A stretch of DNA of 64,000 nucleotides from Echinicola marina (GTDB lineage Bacteria; Bacteroidota; Bacteroidia; Cytophagales; Cyclobacteriaceae), in the NCBI RefSeq assembly GCF_020463795.1, contig NZ_CP080025.1, positions 5,019,501 to 5,083,500 of the forward strand, read 5' to 3'. This document shows, one piece after another, positions 35,374 through 44,968 of the stretch. The notes beneath the pieces were generated by a model that saw only the letters and a program-made list of their open reading frames with translations, was not told the DNA's origin and did no database searches. Made by a program: the position numbers and the translations under genes. Numbering within the stretch: position 1 is the first letter of the stretch; each line of letters opens with the position of its first letter.

Positions 35374-36963
35374 ATGAAAATGAAAAAGCGCCTACCGCTA
35401 CATCTTTTTAATTGGCTGATGATATTAGGTTTATTCGGACTTTTTTCTTGTGTAGATGATACAAGTCCCACCGAGGCATTAGAACTGACAGGTCAAAGAA
35501 TGACCTATCCGCTAGCAGAAATTGGTAATTCCGGAGTTAGTGGCTCCGCAATTTTTGAAGAAGGAGAAGATGGCTACACTAAGGTAACCTTGATCCTAAA
35601 CGGAACTCCGGAAAACGGGGTGCACCCATCACATATTCATTTTAATTCGGCAGCTGAAGGAGGTGATATTGCTATTTCTCTTATGCCTGTTGATGGAAAA
35701 TCAGGTGTAAGCACCACTTTGGTAAACAAAAGTGATGATGGCACTGCGATCAACTATAACTCTTTGATCAATTTTGATGGCTACATCAATGTCCACCTTA
35801 GTCATGGTGACTTGGGAACCATAGTAGCACAAGGCGACATAGGAGGAAATGCTTTGGCTGGCGATTCCAAAACCTATAACTTATTGGAAAAAGCTGTTCC
35901 TGGAATTTCTGGAACTATCACTTTCCAGAAAAGAGTAAATGGATCAACTCTGGCAACCATAAGCTTGGAAGGCACGCCTGATGGAGGAAGCCACCCAGCA
36001 CATATCCATTCTAACTCAGCCGCAGAAGGCGGACCAATTGCTATTTCCTTTGCCCCAGTAGATGGCAGTACTGGAGTGAGCACGACGATTATCGAAACGA
36101 AAGATGATGGCACAACAGTCTCATATGAAGACATTATCAACATGGATGGCTATGTAAATGTCCATCTTTCAACTGGAGATTTGGGAACAATAGTAGCCCA
36201 AGCTGATATCGGTATCAACGAACTCACTGATCAGTTCAAAACATATAGCCTGAGCGAAAAAGCAGTTCCCGGTATCAGTGGCGCTATTACCTTCAAAAAA
36301 AGAATCAGTGGTTACACACTGGCCACGATTCAACTAGATGGAACACCTGACGGTGGAAGTCATCCAGCACATATTCATTATAATACAGCAGCAGAAGGCG
36401 GAGGAATAGCAGTAAGCTTTAATCCTGTGGATGGAAATACAGGTATGAGCATGACTACTATCCGACAAACTGATGCAGGTAATGACCTGATGTATGACGA
36501 CATCCTTGGTTTCGATGGCTATGTCAATGTACACCTAAGTGCCGATCAACTAGGCACCATCGTTGCACAGGGAGACATAGGTCAAAATGAGCTTACCGGA
36601 AATACAATGGTCTATAGCTTGAATGAAAAAGATGTACCAGGAATCAATGGTACCATCACCTTTTCTGAAAGGGTCAATGGATTTGCTTTAGCGACCATTG
36701 CTTTGGATGGCACTCCTAATGGTGGAAGTCACCCTGCCCATATACATGCTAACTCTGCTGCTGAAGGTGGACCTATTATCTTTTCATTCAATTCGGTGGA
36801 TGGCTCTACCGGAATGAGTATAACCAATGTGGAGATGTTGGACTCAGGAGAAGCCTTAAATTATTCAGGCTTGATGAATATAGATGGTTATGTAAATGTA
36901 CACCTCAGTGCTGACCAATTGGGCACCATAGTAGGACAGGGCAATATCGGTAGCAATAATTAG
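35374..36963 (+). CDS. Lipoprotein with four tandem CHRD domains
   Basis: 529 aa. Signal peptide with lipobox FGLFSC (Cys26), then four CHRD domains with an exact 123-residue period, beginning near residues 43, 166, 289 and 412. Each keeps HP(S/A)HIH, then AAEGG, then DGYxNVHLS and LGTIVxQ. The three histidines of HPxHIH plus NVH in each repeat could bind a metal (inference). The protein is probably exposed at the cell surface or periplasm. No partner gene is adjacent on the same strand. Closely related to the single-domain lipoprotein at 18369-18881; repeats 2-4 are most alike. Confidence 0.9.
   Translation: MKMKKRLPLHLFNWLMILGLFGLFSCVDDTSPTEALELTGQRMTYPLAEIGNSGVSGSAIFEEGEDGYTKVTLILNGTPENGVHPSHIHFNSAAEGGDIAISLMPVDGKSGVSTTLVNKSDDGTAINYNSLINFDGYINVHLSHGDLGTIVAQGDIGGNALAGDSKTYNLLEKAVPGISGTITFQKRVNGSTLATISLEGTPDGGSHPAHIHSNSAAEGGPIAISFAPVDGSTGVSTTIIETKDDGTTVSYEDIINMDGYVNVHLSTGDLGTIVAQADIGINELTDQFKTYSLSEKAVPGISGAITFKKRISGYTLATIQLDGTPDGGSHPAHIHYNTAAEGGGIAVSFNPVDGNTGMSMTTIRQTDAGNDLMYDDILGFDGYVNVHLSADQLGTIVAQGDIGQNELTGNTMVYSLNEKDVPGINGTITFSERVNGFALATIALDGTPNGGSHPAHIHANSAAEGGPIIFSFNSVDGSTGMSITNVEMLDSGEALNYSGLMNIDGYVNVHLSADQLGTIVGQGNIGSNN
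35500..36963 (+). repeat. Four in-frame 369-bp repeats
   Basis: Equivalent codons fall at 35500, 35869, 36238 and 36607, exactly 369 bp apart. The repeats differ at many silent and replacement sites, so the duplications are not recent. Confidence 0.9.
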
Positions 36964-36982
36964 TTTTACTCCACATTCATAG

Positions 36983-37011
36983 AAAAGGCCTCCCATTTTG
37001 GGAAGCCTTTT
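36983..37011. terminator. Bidirectional terminator
   Basis: Stem AAAAGGC-C-TCCCA / TGGGA-A-GCCTTTT with one mismatch, then TCTATTTTTT. It lies between the convergent CHRD and NYN genes and abuts the NYN stop. Confidence 0.82.
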
Positions 37012-37752
37012 CTATTTTTTATTTCTAACATAAATCAATTTATGTCTCCCCCTACCACTTTCACGCTGGTCTATCTCAAAATGATTAATTGAACTGATCA
37101 TAGGTGTGAGTTTTTGAAAACCATAATTTCTTGAATCAAAGTTCGGTTGTTTTTTCTGCAGCAAATTCCCCACATCCCCCATAAATGCCCATCCATCGTC
37201 ATCCTCAGAACAATCAGAAATTGTATTGGCTATCAACCTGATGACCTTGTTGGTGATTTTTTCCACTTCAGGACTTTGTTTAGCTACAGCAACCTTGTCT
37301 TCTTTCTCTTGCTGTTTCAATATTTCCAGATAGATGAATTTATCACAGGCTGCAATAAAAGGTGTGGGGGTTTTCTTCTCTCCTATACCAAAAACCTTCA
37401 TATTAGCCTCTCTTAGCCTAGTGGCCAATTTAGTAAAATCACTGTCACTGGAGACCAAGCAGAAGCCATTTACCTTTTCTGTATATAAGATATCCATCGC
37501 ATCGATGATCATGGCAGAGTCTGTGGCATTCTTGCCTGAAGTATAACTGTATTGCTGCATCGGCGTGATGGCATTTTCCAATAGCACCGCCTTCCACTTG
37601 GCCAACTGCGGCTGTGTCCAGTCCCCATAAATTCTCTTTATGGTAGGATTACCATATTTGGCCAATTCCTCCATCATCTCCTTGATATAAAAAGAAGGTA
37701 TATTATCCGCGTCAATCAACACGGCCAAATTAAGTTCATTTTCCATTTCCAA
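37012..37752 (-). CDS. NYN-domain RNase with OST-HTH/LOTUS domain
   Basis: 246 aa. The N-terminal NYN (PIN-like) nuclease domain (about 8-145) has the acidic residues LIDADN (Asp14, Asp16), TDSAMIIDAMD and VSSDSDFTKLA. A linker leads to a C-terminal OST-HTH/LOTUS domain (about 165-240; WAFMGDVGNLLQKKQPNF). This is the LabA/DUF88 type, linked to RNA cleavage or regulation, with the LOTUS part thought to bind RNA or G-quadruplexes. It stands alone and its stop coincides with the shared terminator. Confidence 0.88.
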   Translation of the reverse strand: MEMENELNLAVLIDADNIPSFYIKEMMEELAKYGNPTIKRIYGDWTQPQLAKWKAVLLENAITPMQQYSYTSGKNATDSAMIIDAMDILYTEKVNGFCLVSSDSDFTKLATRLREANMKVFGIGEKKTPTPFIAACDKFIYLEILKQQEKEDKVAVAKQSPEVEKITNKVIRLIANTISDCSEDDDGWAFMGDVGNLLQKKQPNFDSRNYGFQKLTPMISSINHFEIDQRESGRGRHKLIYVRNKK

Positions 37753-38049
37753 AGTAAATTTGAATTATATTTAAAGAACAACTTTTCATTTTAAATAGCC
37801 AAACTAACTATCCACCCATTATATCAAAAGGTTACTGTCGCAATTCAATAAATCCCCTTCGTAAAACACTTTAATAAGGCAATAATGAAAGTTAGTGATT
37901 ATTACAAGATGTTTAATTATTAAAGACTATGCAATAAACAAAGCAATGCCTTAACGCATCCACTTTTACCTTTCATCTTAATTAATGAATAATTCCTTTT
38001 TGAATAGACACTGCATAGCAGATACTTTCTTATTTTAGTAGCTATTATT

Positions 38050-38949
38050 ATGACCACCCCCCAAACCACATACCATTTAACAAGGATCGCACCCACTCCA
38101 AGTGGATACCTCCATTTAGGCAATATCCTCTCATTTTTGATCACTTCTGCCCTTGCCAAAAAGTACCAAAGTAAAGTACTGTTACGCATTGATGATTTGG
38201 ATCAAAGCCGAGTAAGACAAGCATATATCGAGGACATTTTTGTCTCCCTGGATTTTTTGGAAATCCCTTGGGATCTTGGCCCCAGAAACACTAAAGAATT
38301 CAATCAGGTATTTTCACAGACCAAACGCTTGAAGAGTTATGAAAAAGCCTTGCACTGGTTAAGTGAACAGCATATGCTTTTTGCTTGCGAATGCTCCAGA
38401 AAACAAATAGCCAAGATCAGTAAAAATATGGAATATCCTGGAACATGCCTAAATAAAGGAATCCCCCTAGATGCTGAAAACAATAATTGGCGACTAATCA
38501 CCAATGGTCATTCCATCCACTTGAAATCACTGGAAGGAGGAATTTACAACGCTCCTTTGCCTTCCAATATGCGGCATTTTGTGGTAAGAAAAAAAACAAG
38601 TTTACCTGCCTATCAGCTTGCATCTGTAGTTGATGACATCAACTTTGGTGTGGATCTGATTGTCCGTGGACAGGACCTGCTGGATTCAAGTCTGGCCCAA
38701 ACTTACCTTTCCACCTTATTGCCTACCAATAATTATTCAGATATCACTTTCTTTCATCATCGACTAATGATGCATTCTGGAAACAAAAAACTTTCTAAAT
38801 CCAAAGGAGCCACTTCCATCCAAGGACTAAGAGAGATGGGTAAAAGCAAGTCTGATATTTATCATTCCTTAGGTGATTTTATGGGGTTCAAGGAGCCTAT
38901 ATTCAGTTTGGACGATTTTATTAATGCCTATATAGAAAAAGCCGGGTAA
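38050..38949 (+). CDS. gluQ: Glutamyl-queuosine tRNA(Asp) synthetase-like protein
   Basis: 299 aa, only the catalytic half of a class I glutamyl-tRNA synthetase and no anticodon-binding domain. The HIGH-type motif is PTPSGYLHLGN (about 16-25) and the KMSKS-type is KLSKSKG (near 250). A zinc motif CEC...YPGTC (CXC-Xn-Y-X3-C) is the GluQ-RS signature. It would attach glutamate to queuosine at the wobble base of tRNA-Asp. Sequence is shorter and more divergent than enterobacterial YadB, so the symbol is likely but not certain. It stands alone and is convergent with the S10 peptidase. Confidence 0.78.
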   Translation: MTTPQTTYHLTRIAPTPSGYLHLGNILSFLITSALAKKYQSKVLLRIDDLDQSRVRQAYIEDIFVSLDFLEIPWDLGPRNTKEFNQVFSQTKRLKSYEKALHWLSEQHMLFACECSRKQIAKISKNMEYPGTCLNKGIPLDAENNNWRLITNGHSIHLKSLEGGIYNAPLPSNMRHFVVRKKTSLPAYQLASVVDDINFGVDLIVRGQDLLDSSLAQTYLSTLLPTNNYSDITFFHHRLMMHSGNKKLSKSKGATSIQGLREMGKSKSDIYHSLGDFMGFKEPIFSLDDFINAYIEKAG

Positions 38950-38979
38950 GTCCCGGCTTCTCCTTCTACACTAGTCATT

Positions 38980-40455
38980 TTAATAGTGCGCAGGCATCCC
39001 TTCCTGCGGTAAAGACTTTTGGATAAATTCCCGGATATCCTCATTGGCTTTTTCCAAATCTTTTGCTCTTAAGTACATCATATGCCCACTTCTATACCCC
39101 TTCCAAGACAACCTATCCTTTAACTTACCACTTGGGTCCATTTGCCACATCGAATACTTTGCATTGAAATAATCCGTTCCACCATCATAATAGCCAGACT
39201 GGATCATTACATGCAGGTATGGGTTCTGCGCCACTGCTGAACGAAGATTTTCACCTGTGCTATCCCTTGTCCTGTCCCATGGATGGACTGGTCCGAAAAG
39301 GAAATAATTCAAATCCGTTTTAAAATCAAGATCATTGATCATATAGTGGTTAAATGCTGGAGCAAATGCGTGGTTCCAGGCAGTTAGAGCTGGATCATGG
39401 TCAAAACTACTTCCAGCATCGGACCTATCTATCCCTTTGTATCTACTGTCCAATCGCCCCACTGTCAGACCCTGGTCACGAAGCAGCTCTTTCCAATAAA
39501 ACTGGGTTGGAACAGCTAAATTATGCTCTAATAATACTTTTTCACTTAATCCTGAATAACGGGACATTTTCCTGGCCAAAGCTTCCTTTTCTGCATTGCC
39601 CAAAAAACCTCCTTTTACCATAGCTGGAATCAATTCCTGTACAGTAAATTCTTCCACTTCTGGCAGCAACTCTTCAAGATCCCTCTCTTGCAATGATGGT
39701 TCCAGTGCCTTATGGTACCAAGCAGTAGCAGCATAGTAAGGCAGATAATTGGCTGCTGCTATTGGTCCATTCCTTTCTATCCCCAAGTCTGTAGGAGAGA
39801 CCAATACCACTCCATTGAAAAACATCCACTGACTGTTCTGTAACCTATTTACCAAACCAGACACCCTGGTCGTTCCATAACTTTCACCGATCAAATATTT
39901 CGGAGAGGCCCATCTATTGTTTCTGCTCACAAAGGTCCTTACCCAATCTGCCAGATAGTTCACATCCGAATTCACACCAAAAAACTGTGCACGGTCAGCT
40001 TCTTTATCCGTGATTCTTGAATATCCTGTATTTACAGGATCTATATAAACGATATCTGCCACATCCAAAATGGAGTGTGGATTATCTTTCACTCCATAAG
40101 GCTGAACAGGATTTCCTTCTTCATCTATATTCAAAAGTACCGGACCGGTATAAGCAATGTGCATCCAGATAGAAGCAGAACCTGGACCACCATTAAAGGA
40201 AATCACAAGAGGCCTTTTGGTTTTATCTTGAATATCTGAGCGTTCATAATAAGTATAGAATAGATAGGCCACTTCCTTGCCATCTTTACCCCATACAGGC
40301 TGAGTTCCAACTGTGGCTGTATAGGGTACATTTTTCCCTTTAATATTCAATTGATGTTTGGAAATTGCTGAGGAATCAGAATTTAACAACTCCTGTGCCT
40401 TAAGGCTTCCCAACATACCTAGCAATGCTAAAATGAGCGTAATTGGTCTTTTCAT
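38980..40455 (-). CDS. S10-family serine carboxypeptidase-like protein
   Basis: About 491 aa starting at the ATG at 40455 (MKRPITLILALLG), which gives a proper signal peptide ending SLKAQ. The longer open frame to 40536 adds 27 residues before that signal and is unlikely. The alpha/beta-hydrolase has the oxyanion region NGGPGSASIWMH, nucleophile Ser in GESYGTTR, a late Asp region (YYDGGTDYF) and His in YRSGHMMYL. Likely exported peptidase in the periplasm or outside the cell, removing C-terminal residues. No operon partner. Confidence 0.87.
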   Translation of the reverse strand: MKRPITLILALLGMLGSLKAQELLNSDSSAISKHQLNIKGKNVPYTATVGTQPVWGKDGKEVAYLFYTYYERSDIQDKTKRPLVISFNGGPGSASIWMHIAYTGPVLLNIDEEGNPVQPYGVKDNPHSILDVADIVYIDPVNTGYSRITDKEADRAQFFGVNSDVNYLADWVRTFVSRNNRWASPKYLIGESYGTTRVSGLVNRLQNSQWMFFNGVVLVSPTDLGIERNGPIAAANYLPYYAATAWYHKALEPSLQERDLEELLPEVEEFTVQELIPAMVKGGFLGNAEKEALARKMSRYSGLSEKVLLEHNLAVPTQFYWKELLRDQGLTVGRLDSRYKGIDRSDAGSSFDHDPALTAWNHAFAPAFNHYMINDLDFKTDLNYFLFGPVHPWDRTRDSTGENLRSAVAQNPYLHVMIQSGYYDGGTDYFNAKYSMWQMDPSGKLKDRLSWKGYRSGHMMYLRAKDLEKANEDIREFIQKSLPQEGMPAHY

Positions 40456-40657
40456 AAAAACTAGTTGATTAAGTTCCGAAGATAAAAATTTATCATAGTC
40501 AATTAAAAAACAATCTAGGCGATGGTCAAAAAACACTTTTAGCGGACTTGTTCTTTTTATTAATTAATCATCATTTACATTTAGTGGCATTTTTATTGTA
40601 GCAGAGCGAATTATCATAAAAACACTTCTTTTAATTAAACCAACTCAATTATTTATT

Positions 40658-41254
40658 ATGATTAGCTTTTTTACCCTAAAACGTCAAAACAGCCTTCTTA
40701 TAGCTTGCTTGGGGATGATTTTCACCCTACTGTTTTCTTCTTGTATGGACGAAACCCCCATCAAGGAAGAAAATATAAATGTCCAACATTTCCCCATCGT
40801 TCAAAACAATGAAGCCGATAACCCTACCTTATGGTTAAGGGTCCAATTTAGCGATCAAATAGCCAAGGATGAATGGACAGCGATTCCCATGGATGCCATT
40901 ATTGGCTTTGACTACGAATTGGGATATAATTATGAATTAAAAATACGAAAAGAAGAAGCTTTGAACTCCACCACGGGTTTACATTTCATCAAATACACCT
41001 TTATTTCGGAAAATGAAAAGACCCCTGTTGCCGCTGGCACAACCTTTGAACTCCCCTTAAAATCCACAGATTTCAACCCTTCCAACTTGGTACTTGGCAA
41101 TGAGGAAGTAGGATATAATTTACTGGGAGAAATTGATATTGAATGCAGCACTTTATGTGATGACCTGAGTCTAGACTTAGAGACCAACGCAAATGTAAAT
41201 GGTGTATTCCGACATATAGACGACAACACGATTAAACTGATCCAACTCAAATAA
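40658..41254 (+). CDS. Lipoprotein with DUF4377-like domain
   Basis: 198 aa. Lipobox LLFSSC (Cys29). The middle segment WTAIPMDAIIGFDYELGYNYELKIRKE resembles the DUF4377 pattern (GFxYExGYxYxLxV) of secreted Bacteroidota proteins. The function of that family is unknown. The mature protein is acidic. It stands alone, convergent with a WYL regulator, with only 14 bp between the two stop codons. Confidence 0.65.
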   Translation: MISFFTLKRQNSLLIACLGMIFTLLFSSCMDETPIKEENINVQHFPIVQNNEADNPTLWLRVQFSDQIAKDEWTAIPMDAIIGFDYELGYNYELKIRKEEALNSTTGLHFIKYTFISENEKTPVAAGTTFELPLKSTDFNPSNLVLGNEEVGYNLLGEIDIECSTLCDDLSLDLETNANVNGVFRHIDDNTIKLIQLK

Positions 41255-41268
41255 ACTACTACCACAGT

Positions 41269-42204
41269 TTATTTCAATTCAAAGGCTGAGAAAATATTTT
41301 CAGCCTTTTTTAATTGCTCTCTAAGGTAATGAGCTAATTCCTCTCCTTCTTCCACTATTACCTCACCAGGTAAACCCAGAATAAACCTTGCAATACCTGG
41401 TAATTCTGGTATTTCAGATTCAAAATAATATTCATTCCTTTCTCTAATAAAAGTATATGGCTTAGCATCAGCATGTTCTTCCATAAGTAATTGGTAGGCT
41501 TTCTTTGAAAGTTTAAGTTTTACATGAAACCTGTCCTTACCCGTAAAACCAAACAATCCTTGCTCTAAAGACTCATGCAAAACCCCATAAACATGTTTTT
41601 TGGAGCTTACTTTTACCTCCGTTATTCTCTCTAGCTTAAAAAGCTTCATCTCCTTACTGGCAACTTCAAATGCATACACCGATTCAAAATTGCTGGTGAA
41701 TGCTACCGGTTCCACCAACCTATCACTCACCGAATCACTACTAAGAGAATAATAATCCTTCAAAACTACTTGAAATTTATTCCTAATTGCTTCCCCCAGT
41801 TCGTCCACAAAAGTCCCTAAATGGGCATTGAATAACTGACTGACCCCTTGTTGAAAATCAGAACGGTAATGGACCTTCTGTAAGATCGAATCCTTCAGAA
41901 GATTCTTTTTGCCACTTTTGTTCAACAAATCAGCCATAAAGGCCGCTTCATCATCAGAAAAAGTTCCATAAAAACTATCCTCGTGCCGGTCAATCCTGTC
42001 TACAATCTTGAACTTACCAAATTCCTTTTCTACATGGAAGCCCAATTCCTCCAATAATCTAAAATACCGGTAAATGGTCCTTTTGTCCGTCCCCAAGGAT
42101 TCTGCCAAACTACTCACTGGTTTCCCTATATTCGAGCGGAGTAAGTTGATCAATTTAAAAACCCTTAGTATTTTTTGTTGTTCAACACTTTTTGTTTTAG
42201 CCAT
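41269..42204 (-). CDS. HTH/WYL-domain transcriptional regulator
   Basis: 311 aa. N-terminal winged helix (about 8-70): ILRVFKLINLLRSN, PVSSLAESLGTDKRTIYRYFRLLEELGF. A WYL-type ligand-sensing domain lies near 140-230 (VVLKDYYSLSSDSVSDRLVEPVAF, YAFEVASKEMKLFKLERI), with a C-terminal extension to 311. WYL regulators often sense nucleic acid or nucleotides and control stress, repair or defence genes. The neighbour upstream is a divergent GT-C-like gene 118 bp away, so it may control that gene or itself. Confidence 0.85.
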   Translation of the reverse strand: MAKTKSVEQQKILRVFKLINLLRSNIGKPVSSLAESLGTDKRTIYRYFRLLEELGFHVEKEFGKFKIVDRIDRHEDSFYGTFSDDEAAFMADLLNKSGKKNLLKDSILQKVHYRSDFQQGVSQLFNAHLGTFVDELGEAIRNKFQVVLKDYYSLSSDSVSDRLVEPVAFTSNFESVYAFEVASKEMKLFKLERITEVKVSSKKHVYGVLHESLEQGLFGFTGKDRFHVKLKLSKKAYQLLMEEHADAKPYTFIRERNEYYFESEIPELPGIARFILGLPGEVIVEEGEELAHYLREQLKKAENIFSAFELK

Positions 42205-42322
42205 GACAAGTTAAATTTCAGAAAGCAATTTACGTCCAAGATCTGAAACCCCTAAACATGAGACACTAATTGTCAACTTTTCACCAAGTTCCCTTTCTCA
42301 AAAAACGAGAATAAATAAGATT

Positions 42323-43942
42323 ATGGAAAAAAGTGTAAAACTCCATCAGCCTAATGCCTACCTGATTACCGGTATTCTATTGCTAATAGGCTATTGGTTT
42401 TTTGCTTATGATGGTATCACCTTCAGTGATGATGTGGCCTATATAAAATATGGTCAAAATTTCTGGTTGGGCAAGGATGTCCTGACCGGAGAGCATTTCA
42501 CATTTAGATGGGGAGCCTATATATTATCTGGCTTCTTTACCTTTCTTTTTGGCTTCAATGATAGAATAGCGTCATTGTCCAGTCTGGTCTATTATATCGG
42601 GGCATTGTGCCTTTTATGGACTGTCATGCCAAAGGCTTCATCCAAATTTTGGTTGGTATTATTCTTCATCCCCAATATTTACCTGTTGCATTTCTTACCC
42701 AAAGTGTACCCTGACTCCCCACTTATATTCTGGACAGCTTTAATTCCCTATGCAGCAAATGCCAGATTTAAGCGGCCTCTAGAATCTGGCTTACTCATGG
42801 CATTGGCTTTTTTTGTGGGTTTTTGTACAAAGGAAACCATCATATATTTGGCCCCATTTCCAGCGATGCTTTTGGTATTTGATTATATAAGGGACAACAG
42901 CAAAATCTTCTATATATATTTTTTCAGTTTTATCACCTTAATGGGCATACTATACTTAGGATATTTTGAATGGAAATATGATGATGCCTTATTTAGATTC
43001 CGTAGTATTCAGGAAGGTCACTATGTGTCTGCCTATAGCTATTTTGATAAAGGATGGCTGGAAATGTTGGAGCGGCTTACCTTTGTTCCCATCACTACTT
43101 TTGTGGAGCGCACCTATTGGATATGGATCGTTTTATCGATTCCCTCCATTATCAGGGCTTTTTTGACCCAAAGAGACCTTCCAATGATATTTTCTCTCTG
43201 TACCATCAGTATGATATTGGGCTTTTGGTTGATGAGCACCAGTTTCTCCTACTACAACCCCATCCACCTCAATCCCAGACACTTGATCATTCTTATCCCC
43301 TTACTCTCTGCCAATATTGCACTGGAAAACTACAGGTGGATGGATAACTTTTTTTGGAACAAGTTCTGCTCAATATGGATTGCGTTTGGAGGATTTATCG
43401 CTTTGTCATTAATGGAATGGAATATTGCGATCTATTATTTTCTTTTTGCAGCCTGTTTGGGCCTTCTAAACCCTAAATTTAGACTGGTAGGGATGGTGTT
43501 TTTGATGATTCTTCCTGTATTTATAGCAGTTAAAAATCAGACTGATCTGAAAAATTACCCTCACTTCAAAAATGCATTTATCCAAAACTTAAACAATAGC
43601 GACCGCAATTCTCCCCTACTTACCCATCAATTTATCTGTGACAGCCAAGAGGTTATTCTTGAGAATCTATCACCTGTAAGAAGGGCAATAAGTCTGGAGG
43701 AGTTTAAAGATTATCCCAACTTGGATCCTCCTCAAAATTTCACATTGTTCATATACAAATACAGTCAGCATGCTTATCCAAAGCATGCTTCACTGCTCCA
43801 AAATGTAAGGGAATTTGCAGAGAAAAATAATTACCTTCAGACGGAAAGCCGGGAGGATCAATGGCTTAAAATCATAAGATTCGAAAAAATCAATCCATTA
43901 TCACCGCAGCCTAAAGGAGAATTTGCACTCAACATTGAATAA
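42323..43942 (+). CDS. GT-C-type multipass membrane glycosyltransferase-like protein
   Basis: 539 aa with about ten or eleven membrane helices up to residue 400 and a soluble C-terminal tail. The first periplasmic loop has ITFSDDVAYIKYG, whose Asp-Asp fits the catalytic acid pair of GT-C enzymes (PMT/ArnT-like, GT39/GT83). HLNPRHLIILIPLL near residue 315 also resembles that fold. Such enzymes transfer sugars from polyprenyl phosphate to lipid or protein. The acceptor is unknown and no other sugar genes are nearby. Confidence 0.7.
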   Translation: MEKSVKLHQPNAYLITGILLLIGYWFFAYDGITFSDDVAYIKYGQNFWLGKDVLTGEHFTFRWGAYILSGFFTFLFGFNDRIASLSSLVYYIGALCLLWTVMPKASSKFWLVLFFIPNIYLLHFLPKVYPDSPLIFWTALIPYAANARFKRPLESGLLMALAFFVGFCTKETIIYLAPFPAMLLVFDYIRDNSKIFYIYFFSFITLMGILYLGYFEWKYDDALFRFRSIQEGHYVSAYSYFDKGWLEMLERLTFVPITTFVERTYWIWIVLSIPSIIRAFLTQRDLPMIFSLCTISMILGFWLMSTSFSYYNPIHLNPRHLIILIPLLSANIALENYRWMDNFFWNKFCSIWIAFGGFIALSLMEWNIAIYYFLFAACLGLLNPKFRLVGMVFLMILPVFIAVKNQTDLKNYPHFKNAFIQNLNNSDRNSPLLTHQFICDSQEVILENLSPVRRAISLEEFKDYPNLDPPQNFTLFIYKYSQHAYPKHASLLQNVREFAEKNNYLQTESREDQWLKIIRFEKINPLSPQPKGEFALNIE

Positions 43943-44055
43943 TGCCTAATCATCCTAATTTTACCACCTCCACCTAGGCCTGACACACAGTCGATTAAGG
44001 CTAACAAAAACCTTAATGCTTAAGACATTATAACCGAAATAATACAAATATTAAA

Positions 44056-44586
44056 TCAATATTCCTTTCTTCTCAAAATTTCAGACACCACGATGGCATC
44101 TTTAAGCGATTGTGGATCCTTTAACACTCTTCTGTACCGGTTATAACTTGCCGTTTCCTCTGCCACATCCTCCACTTCATTGAGAATCTTCTTATCGGAA
44201 TCTATTTCCACCTGATCATCCAGTTTGACCAACCCCTTTCCCTTATATGCATGATCTGCCTGATAGGTCCCTTCGTAATATTTAATTTCAGATGATCTCT
44301 TGGTTGGTTTATCAACTACTTCAACATTAGGATAAACGGCTTCTTCAGGTTCTTCATCAAACAATTCTTCTTGCTCGGTTTCTTCAAAATTCCTTCCTTG
44401 CTGTTCCTGGCGAATTTCTCTCAATAGTTCCTCAAAAGACACAGGCTTCCTTCTAGGCTCATCATTTGATAGCTCCTCACCCATCTCATCAAGCTCCTGA
44501 CCATTCTCCTTTTTCTTTTTGGTAAGCGCATTGACTATAAAAAATATTATCGAAATGACAATATAGATCCAAGTTCCATTATCCAC
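44056..44586 (-). CDS. Conserved hypothetical membrane-anchored protein
   Basis: 176 aa. One N-terminal membrane helix (about 5-22, WIYIVISIIFFIVNAL) is followed by a Lys-rich stop-transfer and a long charged cytoplasmic part rich in Glu (EEP and EEE clusters). The C-terminal end is YRRVLKDPQSLKDAIVVSEILRRKEY, a pattern I recall in hypothetical proteins of Cytophagales. No catalytic motif. Its function is unknown. Confidence 0.7.
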   Translation of the reverse strand: MDNGTWIYIVISIIFFIVNALTKKKKENGQELDEMGEELSNDEPRRKPVSFEELLREIRQEQQGRNFEETEQEELFDEEPEEAVYPNVEVVDKPTKRSSEIKYYEGTYQADHAYKGKGLVKLDDQVEIDSDKKILNEVEDVAEETASYNRYRRVLKDPQSLKDAIVVSEILRRKEY

Positions 44587-44789
44587 TGTTTCGCTGTTTT
44601 TTGGTTAAAACTAAGGTAGGAAAAATATCTCAATGTTTTTCATTTGCCTCCAGGAAGGACAGCAAATCCGATCAAATCTTCATTTCTGAATAAAATTATT
44701 CTCTACATCCGCTATGGCATCAATATATTGTACGCTTCAAAACATCCTCTCAAGGACAGCACAGATCTCTCAGAAATGATTGATTAATC

Positions 44790-44852
44790 CTGCCTGCCGC
44801 CAACTAGAAACAGGGAGTCTCCGACACGGACTGGACAGGCTGTGGAAATCAG
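44790..44852. repeat. GC-rich hairpin-forming patch
   Basis: An island of high GC in AT-rich flanks. It can fold as AGTC-CCG / CGG-ACT around ACA (about 44817-44832), and CCTG-type arms further out pair with CAGG. It looks like a dispersed palindromic element rather than a gene part. Confidence 0.4.
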
Positions 44853-44909
44853 ATGACTAATATGAAAACGGTCCAATATTAATGAATTTAACATTTTTAA
44901 CGTCCCTCC

Positions 44910-44968
44910 TTTAACCCGTATTTATCCCCTAGTTAACCCGTGTTTATCCCGTGTTTTAACCGTATTTC
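44910..44968. repeat. Degenerate 11-12 bp tandem repeat
   Basis: Five successive units approximating TTTAWCCCGTR, for example TTTATCCCGTG, at 44910-44968, ending about 130 bp upstream of smc. Some units resemble TTATCC, the left half of a DnaA box, but none is a full DnaA box. Confidence 0.6.

Noticed and set aside
37920-38189. 89-codon minus-strand frame over the GluQ start
   Set aside because: Overlaps the start of a clear gene on the other strand, with low-complexity sequence.
40456-40536. Longer S10 peptidase reading frame
   Set aside because: The extra 27 residues precede a good signal peptide and are not signal-like.
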